From an uncultured Erysipelotrichaceae bacterium (GTDB lineage: Bacteria; Bacillota_I; Bacilli_A; Erysipelotrichales; Erysipelotrichaceae), in contig CANOSP010000009.1 in NCBI GenBank assembly GCA_947569705.1, positions 1 through 64,000 of the forward strand: a stretch of DNA of 64,000 nucleotides, written 5' to 3'. Under the pieces are notes generated by a model. It was not told where the DNA came from, made no database searches, and saw only the letters and a list, made by a program, of their open reading frames with translations. The position numbers and the translations under genes were made by a program. Shown one piece after another: positions 16,685-24,736 of this stretch (positions are counted from its first letter, which is position 1; each line of letters starts with the position of its first letter).

Positions 16685-17980
16685 ATGAAAACAGTTTATA
16701 CATGCTTTACAACCGATGTCCTGCATGAAGGACATATGAATATTATTAAGGAAGCAAAGAAATACGGGAAGCTGATTGCCGGCGTAATGAGTGATGAGGC
16801 AATGGTAAAGTTTGACCGTTTTCCGACTTTAAGCTTTGAAGAGCGCAAGCAGCTGTTTATGAATATTGAGGAAATTGATGAAGTTGTGGATCAAAAGAGC
16901 GTTTCTTATCGAGAAAATCTGTTAAAATATCGTCCTGATTATGTTGTACACGGAGACAATTGGAAAGACAATGAACAAAAATCAGTACGCGAAGAAGTGA
17001 TAGCGATTTTAAAGGAATGGGGCGGTACATTAATTGAAGTGCCCTACACAAGAAGTGAAAGTGTTAAGCGGATTGATAATAAAATGCGTGAACAGCTGAG
17101 TATGCCGGAATTTCGCCGCAAGCGTTTAAAGCAGCTGCTGCAGCTGCGCCCGATCGTTAAAGCGTTAGAGGTTCACAGCGGCATTACTGCATTAATTGCG
17201 GAAAAGACGATTGTGGAACATGAAGGCGAATTGGATCAGTTTGATGCCATGTGGATCAGCAGTCTTTGTGATTCAACCGCAAAGGGTAAGCCGGATATTG
17301 AACTTGTAGATATGTCAAGCAGAATCAGAACGATTGATGATGTGATGGATGTTTCCACAAAACCGATTATATTGGACGGTGATACCGGCGGTTTGATCGA
17401 GCATTTTGTATATAATGTCAGAACCTTAGAGCGTATGGGAGTTTCTGCGATTATTATTGAGGATAAAACCGGATTAAAGAAAAATTCCCTGTTCGGTACC
17501 GAGGTCGCACAGACTCAGGATACGATTGAAAACTTCTGTGCTAAAATTTCAGCCGGTAAAAATGTACAGTTGAGCGATGATTTTATGATTATTGCCCGTA
17601 TTGAAAGTCTGATTTTGGAAAAGGGCATGCAGGATGCATTAGATCGTGCATTTGCTTATGTGAAAGCGGGTGCGGACGGTATTATGATCCATTCTCGTAA
17701 AAAGGATCCGGCAGAAATCTTTGCGTTCTGTGATGAATTCCGCAAGAGTGATCAAACAACACCTATTATTGTCGTACCGACTTCGTTTAATACCGTAACC
17801 GAGGAAGAATTGGCTCAGCACGGTATCAATATTGTCATTTATGCAAATCAGTTGACCAGAAGTGCATTCCCGGCAATGCAGAATACGGCAATCGATATTT
17901 TGAAGCATCATCGTGCCAAAGAGGTTGATGATCGTTTAATGTCAATTAAGAGTATCTTAACTTTAATCAACGAATTATAA
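16685..17980 (+). CDS. aepX: Bifunctional cytidylyltransferase / phosphoenolpyruvate mutase
   Basis: 431 residues. Residues 1-~130 are a TagD-like nucleotidyltransferase (HEGH in 'DVLHEGHMNIIKEAKKYG', 'YVVHGDNWK', closing 'PYTRSESVKRI'). Residues ~140-431 are PEP mutase of the isocitrate-lyase superfamily with 'ILDGDTGG' and the diagnostic loop 'EDKTGLKKNS' that separates true mutases from lyases. The mutase makes phosphonopyruvate from PEP. The attached domain probably activates AEP with CTP to CMP-AEP for transfer onto glycans or lipids. That second activity is inferred from the fusion and fold. No matching phosphonyl transferase gene is in the window. Confidence 0.9.
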   Translation: MKTVYTCFTTDVLHEGHMNIIKEAKKYGKLIAGVMSDEAMVKFDRFPTLSFEERKQLFMNIEEIDEVVDQKSVSYRENLLKYRPDYVVHGDNWKDNEQKSVREEVIAILKEWGGTLIEVPYTRSESVKRIDNKMREQLSMPEFRRKRLKQLLQLRPIVKALEVHSGITALIAEKTIVEHEGELDQFDAMWISSLCDSTAKGKPDIELVDMSSRIRTIDDVMDVSTKPIILDGDTGGLIEHFVYNVRTLERMGVSAIIIEDKTGLKKNSLFGTEVAQTQDTIENFCAKISAGKNVQLSDDFMIIARIESLILEKGMQDALDRAFAYVKAGADGIMIHSRKKDPAEIFAFCDEFRKSDQTTPIIVVPTSFNTVTEEELAQHGINIVIYANQLTRSAFPAMQNTAIDILKHHRAKEVDDRLMSIKSILTLINEL

Positions 17981-17986
17981 TAATAA

Positions 17987-18024
17987 AAGCAGCAGAATTC
18001 AACCGTGAAAGGATTCTGCTGCTT
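17987..18024. terminator. Bidirectional terminator between convergent genes
   Basis: AAGCAGCAGAAT (17987-17998) pairs perfectly with ATTCTGCTGCTT (18013-18024), 14-nt loop. It would serve both the phosphonate operon and the convergent DUF4438 gene. Confidence 0.75.
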
Positions 18025-18029
18025 ATCAT

Positions 18030-18893
18030 TTATTTGTGTAGTAATATATCGGCTAGATTTGCGTGCGGATCAATGCTCGGTTTCAGCTTTGCGTTACGAC
18101 TTGTTAAAATGATGCAAACTCCGGGACCGTGGCCGCTTGTATACGAATCGCTGTGAACGATAACGCCGACACTGCCACTGTCACTTCGATAATGTGCACC
18201 GTTGGTACAGTCGTGATTTTCGATATAGACAAGATCGCCGAAGCGTAATGTATCCAAATGATATTTCAAATTGCTTTGGGGATCCTGAGTCATAATATCG
18301 TAATCACCGCTCATTAAAGTGGTTTCACCGAGACCGCTGCCCATCAGATGAGCCGGTATGATATGTGTAACGCCTACAGTTAAGCTTTGATCGTCATTTT
18401 CAATGATATTCAGCTTTTGGAACAGCGCAGGATCGATATTCATCACCGTAATATCGGGGTAATCAAGCAGTTTTAAGCCTTGACCGCACGCTTTGATCGC
18501 AATGCGATCATTGATGTTCAGCTTTTCCAATACATCGGCGTCAAAGTAGGCTATCACATGGTTGATTCCGCCGTGCTTGCCGCTGACAAACCCTTTGCAG
18601 CCTTTGGCATCACCGCTGATAATCGTCGCTTCATTTCCGATACAGGAAAATGCCATCAGTGCACAATTTTCTTTAGCGTCGCTGTTTTTTATCGATACGC
18701 CCGGTTCAATATGATCTCCGACAAGCTCCATACAGTTGTCTCCGAGTTTGAAATTGTAGGTAATGCCGCCGACTCCCATCGGTATTCGTCCTTTTCCGTC
18801 AAAGCCGACCCAATAGCCGTCACCGCTCGCAGTAGGATGATGAACGGCTCCCTGCATACTTTGCATCACGAGTTTTGCTTCATTTGTTTTCAT
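18030..18893 (-). CDS. DUF4438 family protein
   Basis: 287 residues resembling DUF4438, a family of unknown function found in anaerobes and Thermotoga. Conserved-looking segments are 'SGDGYWVGFDGKGRIPMGVG', 'VSGKHGGINHVIAYFD', 'HLMGSGLGE' and 'VGVIVHSDSYTSGHGPGVC'. No signal peptide or membrane segment, so cytosolic. ATG 18893 is used because AAGGA lies upstream; the longer start at 18914 has no site. Stands alone between divergent and convergent genes. Family call moderately sure; no activity can be assigned. Confidence 0.7.
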   Translation of the reverse strand: MKTNEAKLVMQSMQGAVHHPTASGDGYWVGFDGKGRIPMGVGGITYNFKLGDNCMELVGDHIEPGVSIKNSDAKENCALMAFSCIGNEATIISGDAKGCKGFVSGKHGGINHVIAYFDADVLEKLNINDRIAIKACGQGLKLLDYPDITVMNIDPALFQKLNIIENDDQSLTVGVTHIIPAHLMGSGLGETTLMSGDYDIMTQDPQSNLKYHLDTLRFGDLVYIENHDCTNGAHYRSDSGSVGVIVHSDSYTSGHGPGVCIILTSRNAKLKPSIDPHANLADILLHK

Positions 18894-18949
18894 AGGGTAT
18901 CCTTTCCTTATCATTTTTTATGTAAACTATTATAACAGAAAAGCATCGG

Positions 18950-18962
18950 ATATGGTATAATA
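18950..18962 (+). promoter_or_regulatory. Extended -10 promoter of the retropepsin-like gene
   Basis: TATGGTATAATAA: TGG followed by TATAAT just before 18963, about 18 nt from the start codon. Confidence 0.55.
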
Positions 18963-18980
18963 AAAGCCTGAGGTGATAGA

Positions 18981-19946
18981 ATGTTGATTCGTCATTGTAA
19001 AACAACAACTACAAAAGAAACGATATTGTGCAGCGAAGCGATTACGGAAACAAGAGCGCAGATCGCTGATTTGTTATCTGAATATACACAAGATCGTATT
19101 TACCGCGATTTGCATTTTAATTCCGACCGTATTCTTTATCAAATGGAATCAAAATCGTTCCAATTACCGATGAAGCGCAGTCTTACCGGCTTGTATACGG
19201 TGCCGGTCACAATCGCAGGTGAGAAGTATCGCTTTGTGCTTGACAGCGGGGCTCAAATATCCGGAGTGCGTCAAGAAATTTTGGAAAAAATCAATGCTGA
19301 TAGAATTGGTCCGGGATTATCGATCGGTTCAATCGGCGGCACCAAAAAAACGCTGACCGCATATATTTTAGAGGATATTCAGATCGGTTCGCTGACGCTG
19401 TATCAATTTCCGGTGATCACATTGCATCCCCCGAGAATTTCACCGACCAAACCCGGCTTTTATCTGTTTGACGGAATTATCGGTTGGGATATTCTGTCAC
19501 AGCTTGATTTTGAAATCGATGATGTCGCAAAAGTATGGAAAGTATTGGAAAACCGTTATTCCTTTGCACATCCGAATATGGTCAGAGCTATTTTTCCGAT
19601 TTTGTTGGTAAAGGATGCCAAAGGAAATCTGTTGAAAATGGGTTTGGATACCGGCGCACGCTGCGGCTGGGTGAATAAGGAAAAGATGGAATCGTTAGGC
19701 TATGAGCTGAGTCAGAATGTTGAAATGTACGGTTACGGAGTACATGGTATTGAAGATATGAATATCCAACTGATTAAAGAGATGGATTTCTATTTGTATA
19801 AGGCGCATATTCATTTGCGCTATATGCATACCGGCGATACGAATATTTTCGCAACAATGCCGTTGGACGGTATTTTAGGCAACGAGATATTCAGAAACCG
19901 CAGAATCAGATTTATTAACAGTAAAGAAATGGTATTACTTGTATAG
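18981..19946 (+). CDS. Retropepsin-like aspartyl protease with two active-site motifs
   Basis: 321 residues. Two hallmark motifs of pepsin/retropepsin folds are present: 'FVLDSGAQISGV' with D88-S-G and 'GLDTGARCGW' with D223-T-G. Each is followed ~75 residues on by the matching psi-loop segment ('DGIIGWDIL' and 'DGILGNEIF'). The chain therefore looks like two fused retropepsin halves that could pair their aspartates within one molecule. There is no signal peptide, so it is probably cytosolic. Followed 12 bp later by a cyclophilin gene; the two may be cotranscribed. Protease activity is inferred, not shown. Confidence 0.75.
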   Translation: MLIRHCKTTTTKETILCSEAITETRAQIADLLSEYTQDRIYRDLHFNSDRILYQMESKSFQLPMKRSLTGLYTVPVTIAGEKYRFVLDSGAQISGVRQEILEKINADRIGPGLSIGSIGGTKKTLTAYILEDIQIGSLTLYQFPVITLHPPRISPTKPGFYLFDGIIGWDILSQLDFEIDDVAKVWKVLENRYSFAHPNMVRAIFPILLVKDAKGNLLKMGLDTGARCGWVNKEKMESLGYELSQNVEMYGYGVHGIEDMNIQLIKEMDFYLYKAHIHLRYMHTGDTNIFATMPLDGILGNEIFRNRRIRFINSKEMVLLV

Positions 19947-19958
19947 GAGGATGATTTT

Positions 19959-20396
19959 ATGAAAATTTTAGGTTCTATCGTTATGGAAAACGGCGCTGTG
20001 ATTCGATTTGAATTGTATCCGACAGAAGCACCGGTTACTGTGGAAAATTTTGTTAAGCTTGTAAAGCAAGGATATTATAACGGCAAAACATTCCATCGTG
20101 TTATTCCGCATTTTGTTTCACAAGGAGGCTGTCCTAACGGCAACGGTACCGGTGATCTCGGATATACGATACCGTGCGAAACGCAAAATAATCCGCATCG
20201 TCATGAGAGCGGGAGCTTATCGATGGCTCACAGAGGGAAGGATACCGGCTGTTGCCAATTCTTTATCTGTCATGATCCACAGCCGCATTTAGACGGTGTT
20301 CATACTGTTTTCGGCAAGGTGATCGAAGGTCTGGAAGCCGTTCGCAATATGAAAAACGGTGATGTGATGAGCGAAGTAACGATTGAGGAAGCTTAA
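19959..20396 (+). CDS. Peptidyl-prolyl cis-trans isomerase, cyclophilin type
   Basis: 145 residues, single cyclophilin domain without signal peptide. Active-site blocks are '[20 protein letters not shown]', '[19 protein letters not shown]' and '[14 protein letters not shown]'; the usual S-Q-F-F-I is C-Q-F-F-I here. Catalyses X-Pro isomerisation during folding. AGGAGG lies 7 nt before the ATG. Probably cotranscribed with the aspartyl-protease-like gene and the small membrane gene that follows. Confidence 0.93.
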   Translation: MKILGSIVMENGAVIRFELYPTEAPVTVENFVKLVKQGYYNGKTFHRVIPHFVSQGGCPNGNGTGDLGYTIPCETQNNPHRHESGSLSMAHRGKDTGCCQFFICHDPQPHLDGVHTVFGKVIEGLEAVRNMKNGDVMSEVTIEEA

Positions 20397-20397
20397 A

Positions 20398-20748
20398 ATG
20401 GAAGATACAAAGCGTTTGGGAATCCCATTGCTGCTTATTCTGTTTTCCGCTTTAGCAGTAAAATTGATTCATCGCTTCTTTACGTTTTCATTTACACCGA
20501 CACTGATTACTTTTTTGATTGTCTGTTCCTTGTTTCTGTTCGGAATGGTTTTGAATAAGAGCCGCAAACGCAGAAATCCGGCAGTATTTAAAAAGGTATT
20601 GGCAATCCTTGTTATGGTGCTGTTGATGCTGATGCAGATGGGATATTTTACTTTACCGTTTATGAAGGACGCATTTGATTTCTTCGGTGTTGATGGTTTT
20701 TATATTAATATGATTTATATCTTCTGCGGTTATCTGTTCGCAGATTAA
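20398..20748 (+). CDS. Small membrane protein, unknown
   Basis: 116 residues with three hydrophobic segments (about 10-25, 33-52 and 65-85) and basic loops. ATG 20398 uses GAGGAAG inside the end of the cyclophilin gene, 1 bp after that stop. No family recognised. Last gene before a terminator. Confidence 0.6.
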   Translation: MEDTKRLGIPLLLILFSALAVKLIHRFFTFSFTPTLITFLIVCSLFLFGMVLNKSRKRRNPAVFKKVLAILVMVLLMLMQMGYFTLPFMKDAFDFFGVDGFYINMIYIFCGYLFAD

Positions 20749-20753
20749 AAAAT

Positions 20754-20786
20754 CGTAAGGATCACTTGTTGATTCTTACGTTTTTT
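20754..20786. terminator. Terminator between convergent genes
   Basis: CGTAAGGATC / loop / GATTCTTACG followed by TTTTTT on +, with A-rich DNA on the other flank so it can act in both directions. Confidence 0.8.
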
Positions 20787-20794
20787 CATATTTA

Positions 20795-21523
20795 TTATTT
20801 AATTGTTTGTCGCAGTCGCTCAAAGCCTAATATCGCAGCGCTGCTTGCCGCTGTCATAGCATTGCGGAAATCATTCGCATACGGGATATAGATGTCCTGA
20901 TCGCTTGCCTGTTTCACAACAGAAGATAAACCGCGAAGTTCACCGCCGATTGCCAAAACGATTTTTTTCGGAAATGTATACTCATAAACATTCAGTGAAC
21001 GGTCGCTGCGTAATGCACATACTAAGGAAAACTGCTGTGCTTTACAGGCATTAATTGTTTCCTGAAGATCATCAGCAATCACCATGTTCATATATTCGGC
21101 GGCGCCGGCACTTGCTTTGGCAACCACTCCTGCCGCGCTGTTCCAATTGCGCGGCGGTATGATAACACCGTCACAGCCTGCCGCATATAAGGCTCTGATT
21201 ACATAGCCGAAATTAAAGGGGTCCTCAATTCCTTCCAGCAGAGCTAAAAAGGTTGCTTCTTCGTTTTGTAAAGTTTCAATGCTTTGATAGCTGCGCTCTT
21301 CGCAGATTGCGACAATTCCGCCGTGTGTCTTGCCGCTCGCAAGCTGATCAATCTCATCTCTTGTACATTCATTAATTAAAATATTGCGTTTTGCGGCTTG
21401 ATTCAGAATAAAGCGCGTATCGTGATTATACTTCTTTTTTTCAATCATAATCTGTCGGATCTCTCTTTGTTCGGCCAGTATTGCAGCCTTAACCGAAATA
21501 TTGCCTTCTAAAATTTGACTCAT
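20795..21523 (-). CDS. TrmH/SpoU-family RNA 2'-O-methyltransferase
   Basis: 242 residues. A short N-terminal substrate-binding part and a SPOUT knot domain with the three family motifs: 'LEGIEDPFNFGYVIRALYAA', 'VLAIGGELRGLS' and the C-terminal 'IPYANDFRNAMTAASSAAIL'. The last departs from the usual S-L-N-V-S-V/A-A-A, with 'NDFRNAMTAASSAA' in its place, so it belongs to a less-studied branch; the target (rRNA or tRNA) cannot be told. A divergent gene begins 110 bp upstream. Confidence 0.82.
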   Translation of the reverse strand: MSQILEGNISVKAAILAEQREIRQIMIEKKKYNHDTRFILNQAAKRNILINECTRDEIDQLASGKTHGGIVAICEERSYQSIETLQNEEATFLALLEGIEDPFNFGYVIRALYAAGCDGVIIPPRNWNSAAGVVAKASAGAAEYMNMVIADDLQETINACKAQQFSLVCALRSDRSLNVYEYTFPKKIVLAIGGELRGLSSVVKQASDQDIYIPYANDFRNAMTAASSAAILGFERLRQTIK

Positions 21524-21634
21524 TTCAACACCTTCTTTACCAACATTATAAAGAACAATGCATAAATGTTCAAGAAGAACTGCCTAAGCGAGCACAAATG
21601 TGGTAAAATAATGAATAATGACAGGAGTGATTTT

Positions 21635-23284
21635 ATGAAGGTCGCATTTGTAACAATGGAAGTAAAAGGTGGGCATTGTGAGGAGAATTTTGCATATATC
21701 AAGCAACAGATTCAGCGGGCAAAGCAGGATCATGCCGACTTGATTTTATTTCCGCAAAACTGTATCAGCGGTATCTACGGCAGTGATTATCTGAGCGATG
21801 CGGATTATTGTTGCTATTTGGATTCCTTTAATGAGCGCATCAGTGCTATGAGTGATACGATTGCGATCGTATGGGGAAATATTAAATATCGAGGCGGAAG
21901 ACTGTTCAACTGCGCTTATTTCGCATATCAAAATGAAGTTTATATGCGGGTCAAGCAAAAACAGAATACCGCCTTTGTGAGTGAAGAGGCTTATACCTCA
22001 TCACCGATTCATCGTACGATCACTTTTCAAGGGATGTCGATCGAATTGAACTTCGGCAATGAAACCAAGGATGCCGACTGGAATATCAATCTTGATGCAC
22101 GTCCGTTTGATATTCATCATTCGATGAAACTGCACGGCAATGTACTGTATGTCAATGCAGTGGGAATGCAAAATGAAGGCAAAAAGGTCATTATAACAGA
22201 AGGGGGAAGTGCGATCTGTAAGGATGGTCAATGTCATTGGCAGATGCCGTACGGGGAAGGCGGATACAAGCTTGTCAATATTGAGCAAACACGGCCGGAA
22301 GCATGGCAGACGCACTCCGTATTAAAGCTTATGGGAAAAGCGATACAAGACTTTGACCGACAGCTTTTGGGCGGAAAAAGCGCATGGATCGTCGGCTTAA
22401 GCGGCGGATTGGATTCCTGTGTCTCAGCGGCATTACTTGTTTATGCACTGGGGAGTGAGCGTATTATCGGCTATGGGATGAGCAGTGCGCATAACAGTGA
22501 ACAGACCAAGCAGAATGCCCGCTCACTTGCGGCGGCATTAAATATCCAATTCCGTGACGGAAGTATATTACCGCTTGTAGCTGCGAGTAATGAAGTGTTG
22601 AAACAATATGGCTATGAAGAAGCACAAGGATTGACAGCGGAAAATGTACAGGCGCGATTACGCGGACATCTCTTATCCACTTTCGCGGCTATTCATCAAG
22701 GGGTCGTTGTGAATAACGGCAATAAGGTAGAAAATGCATTAGGCTATTGCACACTGTACGGCGATGCCATCGGGGCTATCGGACCGTTGGGAGATTTGAC
22801 AAAGGTGCAGTTGTTTGACCTTGCAAGAGAACTAAATCAACACTTTCAAAAGGAAGTAATCCCGAATAATTTATTACCGACCGTAACTCACGGCACAATT
22901 CATTTCCAAGTACCGCCGACTGCCGAATTAAGAACTGACCAAATCGATCCGATGAAATGGTTCTATCATGATTATCTCGTCGATCATCTCGGCAGAGACT
23001 TGACTATGAGACAATTTTTGAAATCTTATCTTGACGGAAGTATTTGGAAGGAAGAAATAGGGGATATTATGCGCTTTTATCAACTGGATGATCCAAGTGC
23101 TTTTCTGGTGGATCTCGATTGGTTTTTACGTACTGCGAAGCGCAATGTCTTTAAACATACACAAGTACCGGTGATTCTCACCGTCAGTCAAAACGGCTAT
23201 GCGCTGCGCAACGAAATACAAGGATTTTGTGAAGCGGAAATCTATCAAGATCTGCTTGATGAAATAAAATCGATGAAAGTGTAG
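21635..23284 (+). CDS. nadE: NAD synthetase with degenerate N-terminal amidase domain
   Basis: 549 residues: an N-terminal nitrilase-fold domain (~1-220) and a C-terminal NAD synthase (~235-549). The synthase has the ATP P-loop SGGLDS at 256-261 and 'ALGYCTLYGDAIGAIGPLGD', so adenylation and amidation of NaAD should work. In glutamine-dependent enzymes the first domain has a Glu-Lys-Cys triad. Here the Glu position reads FPQ (Gln41), a lysine survives at 107/109, and the segment that should hold the catalytic Cys ('GMSIELNFGNETK', ~133-145) has none. It therefore probably uses free ammonia. ATG 21635 sits behind ACAGGAGTG, with TGTGGTAAAAT upstream as an extended -10. Confidence 0.88.
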   Translation: MKVAFVTMEVKGGHCEENFAYIKQQIQRAKQDHADLILFPQNCISGIYGSDYLSDADYCCYLDSFNERISAMSDTIAIVWGNIKYRGGRLFNCAYFAYQNEVYMRVKQKQNTAFVSEEAYTSSPIHRTITFQGMSIELNFGNETKDADWNINLDARPFDIHHSMKLHGNVLYVNAVGMQNEGKKVIITEGGSAICKDGQCHWQMPYGEGGYKLVNIEQTRPEAWQTHSVLKLMGKAIQDFDRQLLGGKSAWIVGLSGGLDSCVSAALLVYALGSERIIGYGMSSAHNSEQTKQNARSLAAALNIQFRDGSILPLVAASNEVLKQYGYEEAQGLTAENVQARLRGHLLSTFAAIHQGVVVNNGNKVENALGYCTLYGDAIGAIGPLGDLTKVQLFDLARELNQHFQKEVIPNNLLPTVTHGTIHFQVPPTAELRTDQIDPMKWFYHDYLVDHLGRDLTMRQFLKSYLDGSIWKEEIGDIMRFYQLDDPSAFLVDLDWFLRTAKRNVFKHTQVPVILTVSQNGYALRNEIQGFCEAEIYQDLLDEIKSMKV

Positions 23285-23344
23285 TTTATACTGTTTTTTC
23301 ACAGAATATCATGATAAAATATTGGGAAGCAGGAGGTAGAAATT

Positions 23345-24526
23345 TTGAAACTTCATTTTGATGACAGCATGAAAAAAAAGATAATTACCTATGTCAGTGT
23401 TGCGGTAATTACAATTATCATTTTTTTCTCTTTTTATAATATGCAAGCCTTAAAAGGCTTCTTAAGCAGCTTGATTTCATTATTGTCACCGTTTATTCTC
23501 GGATTCGGGATAGCCTTTTTACTGAATAAACCGATGATGTTTATCGAGACAAAGCTGCTCGGTAATTTAAACATCAAGCAAGGGCATAAGCGAACAATAG
23601 CGGCGATCAGTGCTTTAATCATCGGGATAGCGGCAGTTACACTGTTTTTCTGCTTATTAATTCCGCAGCTTGTAAGCAGTGTTATCTCACTTGTGGATTC
23701 ATTCCCGAAATATGTAAAGGATTTTCAAGTATTTTTAGATGAGATCATTGCCGAAAATAATTTAGATATCACCGAGATCCAACAGTTCTTCGGTGATCGT
23801 GATATTTTTAACCGTTTAACCCAGATTGTGACAGATGCACTGCCGCAGATGGCGCGTATGTCCTACAGCTTTATGAATACGCTGTTGAACTTAGTGCTTG
23901 GGATTATGTCGGCTTTATATATGATGCTGGATAAGGAAAAGCTTTGTCGCCATCTTCGTATCGCTGTCTATGCGATCTTTCCGAAAGATACAGCCGGTTA
24001 TCTGTTGCATATCAGTGAAACATCGGCGAATATCTTTAATAATTTCATTATCGGTAAGGCAATTGATTCCTGTATTATCGGCATTCTATGTTATATCGGT
24101 ATGAGTATTCTGCAATTGCCTTATGCATTACTGCTGGCAGTGATCGTCGGCATCACAAATATGATTCCGGTATTCGGTCCTTTTATCGGTGCTGTTCCCG
24201 GTATCTTCCTGTTGTTAATCATTCACCCGATTGATGCCGTATATTTTGCCGTATTTATCTTGTTGCTGCAACAGTTTGACGGTAATATTTTAGGACCGCT
24301 TATCTTAGGTGATAAGCTTGGCTTACCGAGTCTTTGGATATTGTTTGCGGTATGTGTAGGCGGCGGTATATTCGGTGTGATCGGTATGTTTATCGGAGTT
24401 CCGCTGTTTGCGGTTATCTATACTTTACTTAAGGAATTCTTCGCTTATCGTCTGAAACAAAAAAACATGGATTTTCAGGATTTCAATGATCCTCAGAATG
24501 TGGAAAAACCTACTGAATCAGCTTAA
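23345..24526 (+). CDS. AI-2E/UPF0118 family membrane transporter
   Basis: 393 residues, about eight membrane helices. Family features: 'LLSPFILGFGIAFLLNKPM' near the start, a central soluble helical stretch, 'GITNMIPVFGPFIGAVPGI' and 'QFDGNILGPLILGDKLGLP'. Members export autoinducer-like molecules or act as Na+/H+ antiporters; the substrate is not predictable. TTG 23345 is taken as start because AGGAGGT is 7 nt upstream. Monocistronic, with its own terminator. Confidence 0.85.
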   Translation: MKLHFDDSMKKKIITYVSVAVITIIIFFSFYNMQALKGFLSSLISLLSPFILGFGIAFLLNKPMMFIETKLLGNLNIKQGHKRTIAAISALIIGIAAVTLFFCLLIPQLVSSVISLVDSFPKYVKDFQVFLDEIIAENNLDITEIQQFFGDRDIFNRLTQIVTDALPQMARMSYSFMNTLLNLVLGIMSALYMMLDKEKLCRHLRIAVYAIFPKDTAGYLLHISETSANIFNNFIIGKAIDSCIIGILCYIGMSILQLPYALLLAVIVGITNMIPVFGPFIGAVPGIFLLLIIHPIDAVYFAVFILLLQQFDGNILGPLILGDKLGLPSLWILFAVCVGGGIFGVIGMFIGVPLFAVIYTLLKEFFAYRLKQKNMDFQDFNDPQNVEKPTESA

Positions 24527-24531
24527 AAATG

Positions 24532-24552
24532 CCTCAATTTTGAGGTTTTTTT
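24532..24552 (+). terminator. Terminator of the AI-2E-family gene
   Basis: CCTCAATTTTGAGG followed by seven T. Confidence 0.85.
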
Positions 24553-24581
24553 GCATTTTTTTATAACCGTAAAATCATGAG

Positions 24582-24728
24582 TTTTCCCCATTATCCCCAT
24601 TGAGTTATCCACAATTTGTGGATAACTGATGCTTAAATGTTGAAAAACTGCCTAACAAAAGGGGATTTGACATGCATCAGAAAGAAGCGGATTGTGGATA
24701 ATAAAAGTTTTCCACATTGTGTGGAAAA
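24582..24728. promoter_or_regulatory. Cluster of five DnaA boxes in two palindromes
   Basis: Perfect TTATCCACA or TTTTCCACA boxes at 24605-24613 (+), 24617-24625 (-), 24693-24701 (-), 24708-24716 (+) and 24720-24728 (-); two one-mismatch boxes at 24582-24590 and 24591-24599. The first pair forms a 12+1+12 palindrome and the last pair an 11+3+11 palindrome. dnaA, dnaN and other origin genes are not in the window, so a DnaA-titrating or regulatory cluster is more likely than oriC. The second palindrome is followed by TTTATT on the minus strand and could also terminate the PHP gene. Confidence 0.65.
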
Positions 24729-24736
24729 CTAATCGC

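Noticed and set aside
24582-24728. Chromosomal origin oriC
   Set aside because: DnaA boxes are present, but no dnaA, dnaN, recF, gyrB, rpmH or AT-rich unwinding repeats adjoin. Kept only as a DnaA-box cluster.
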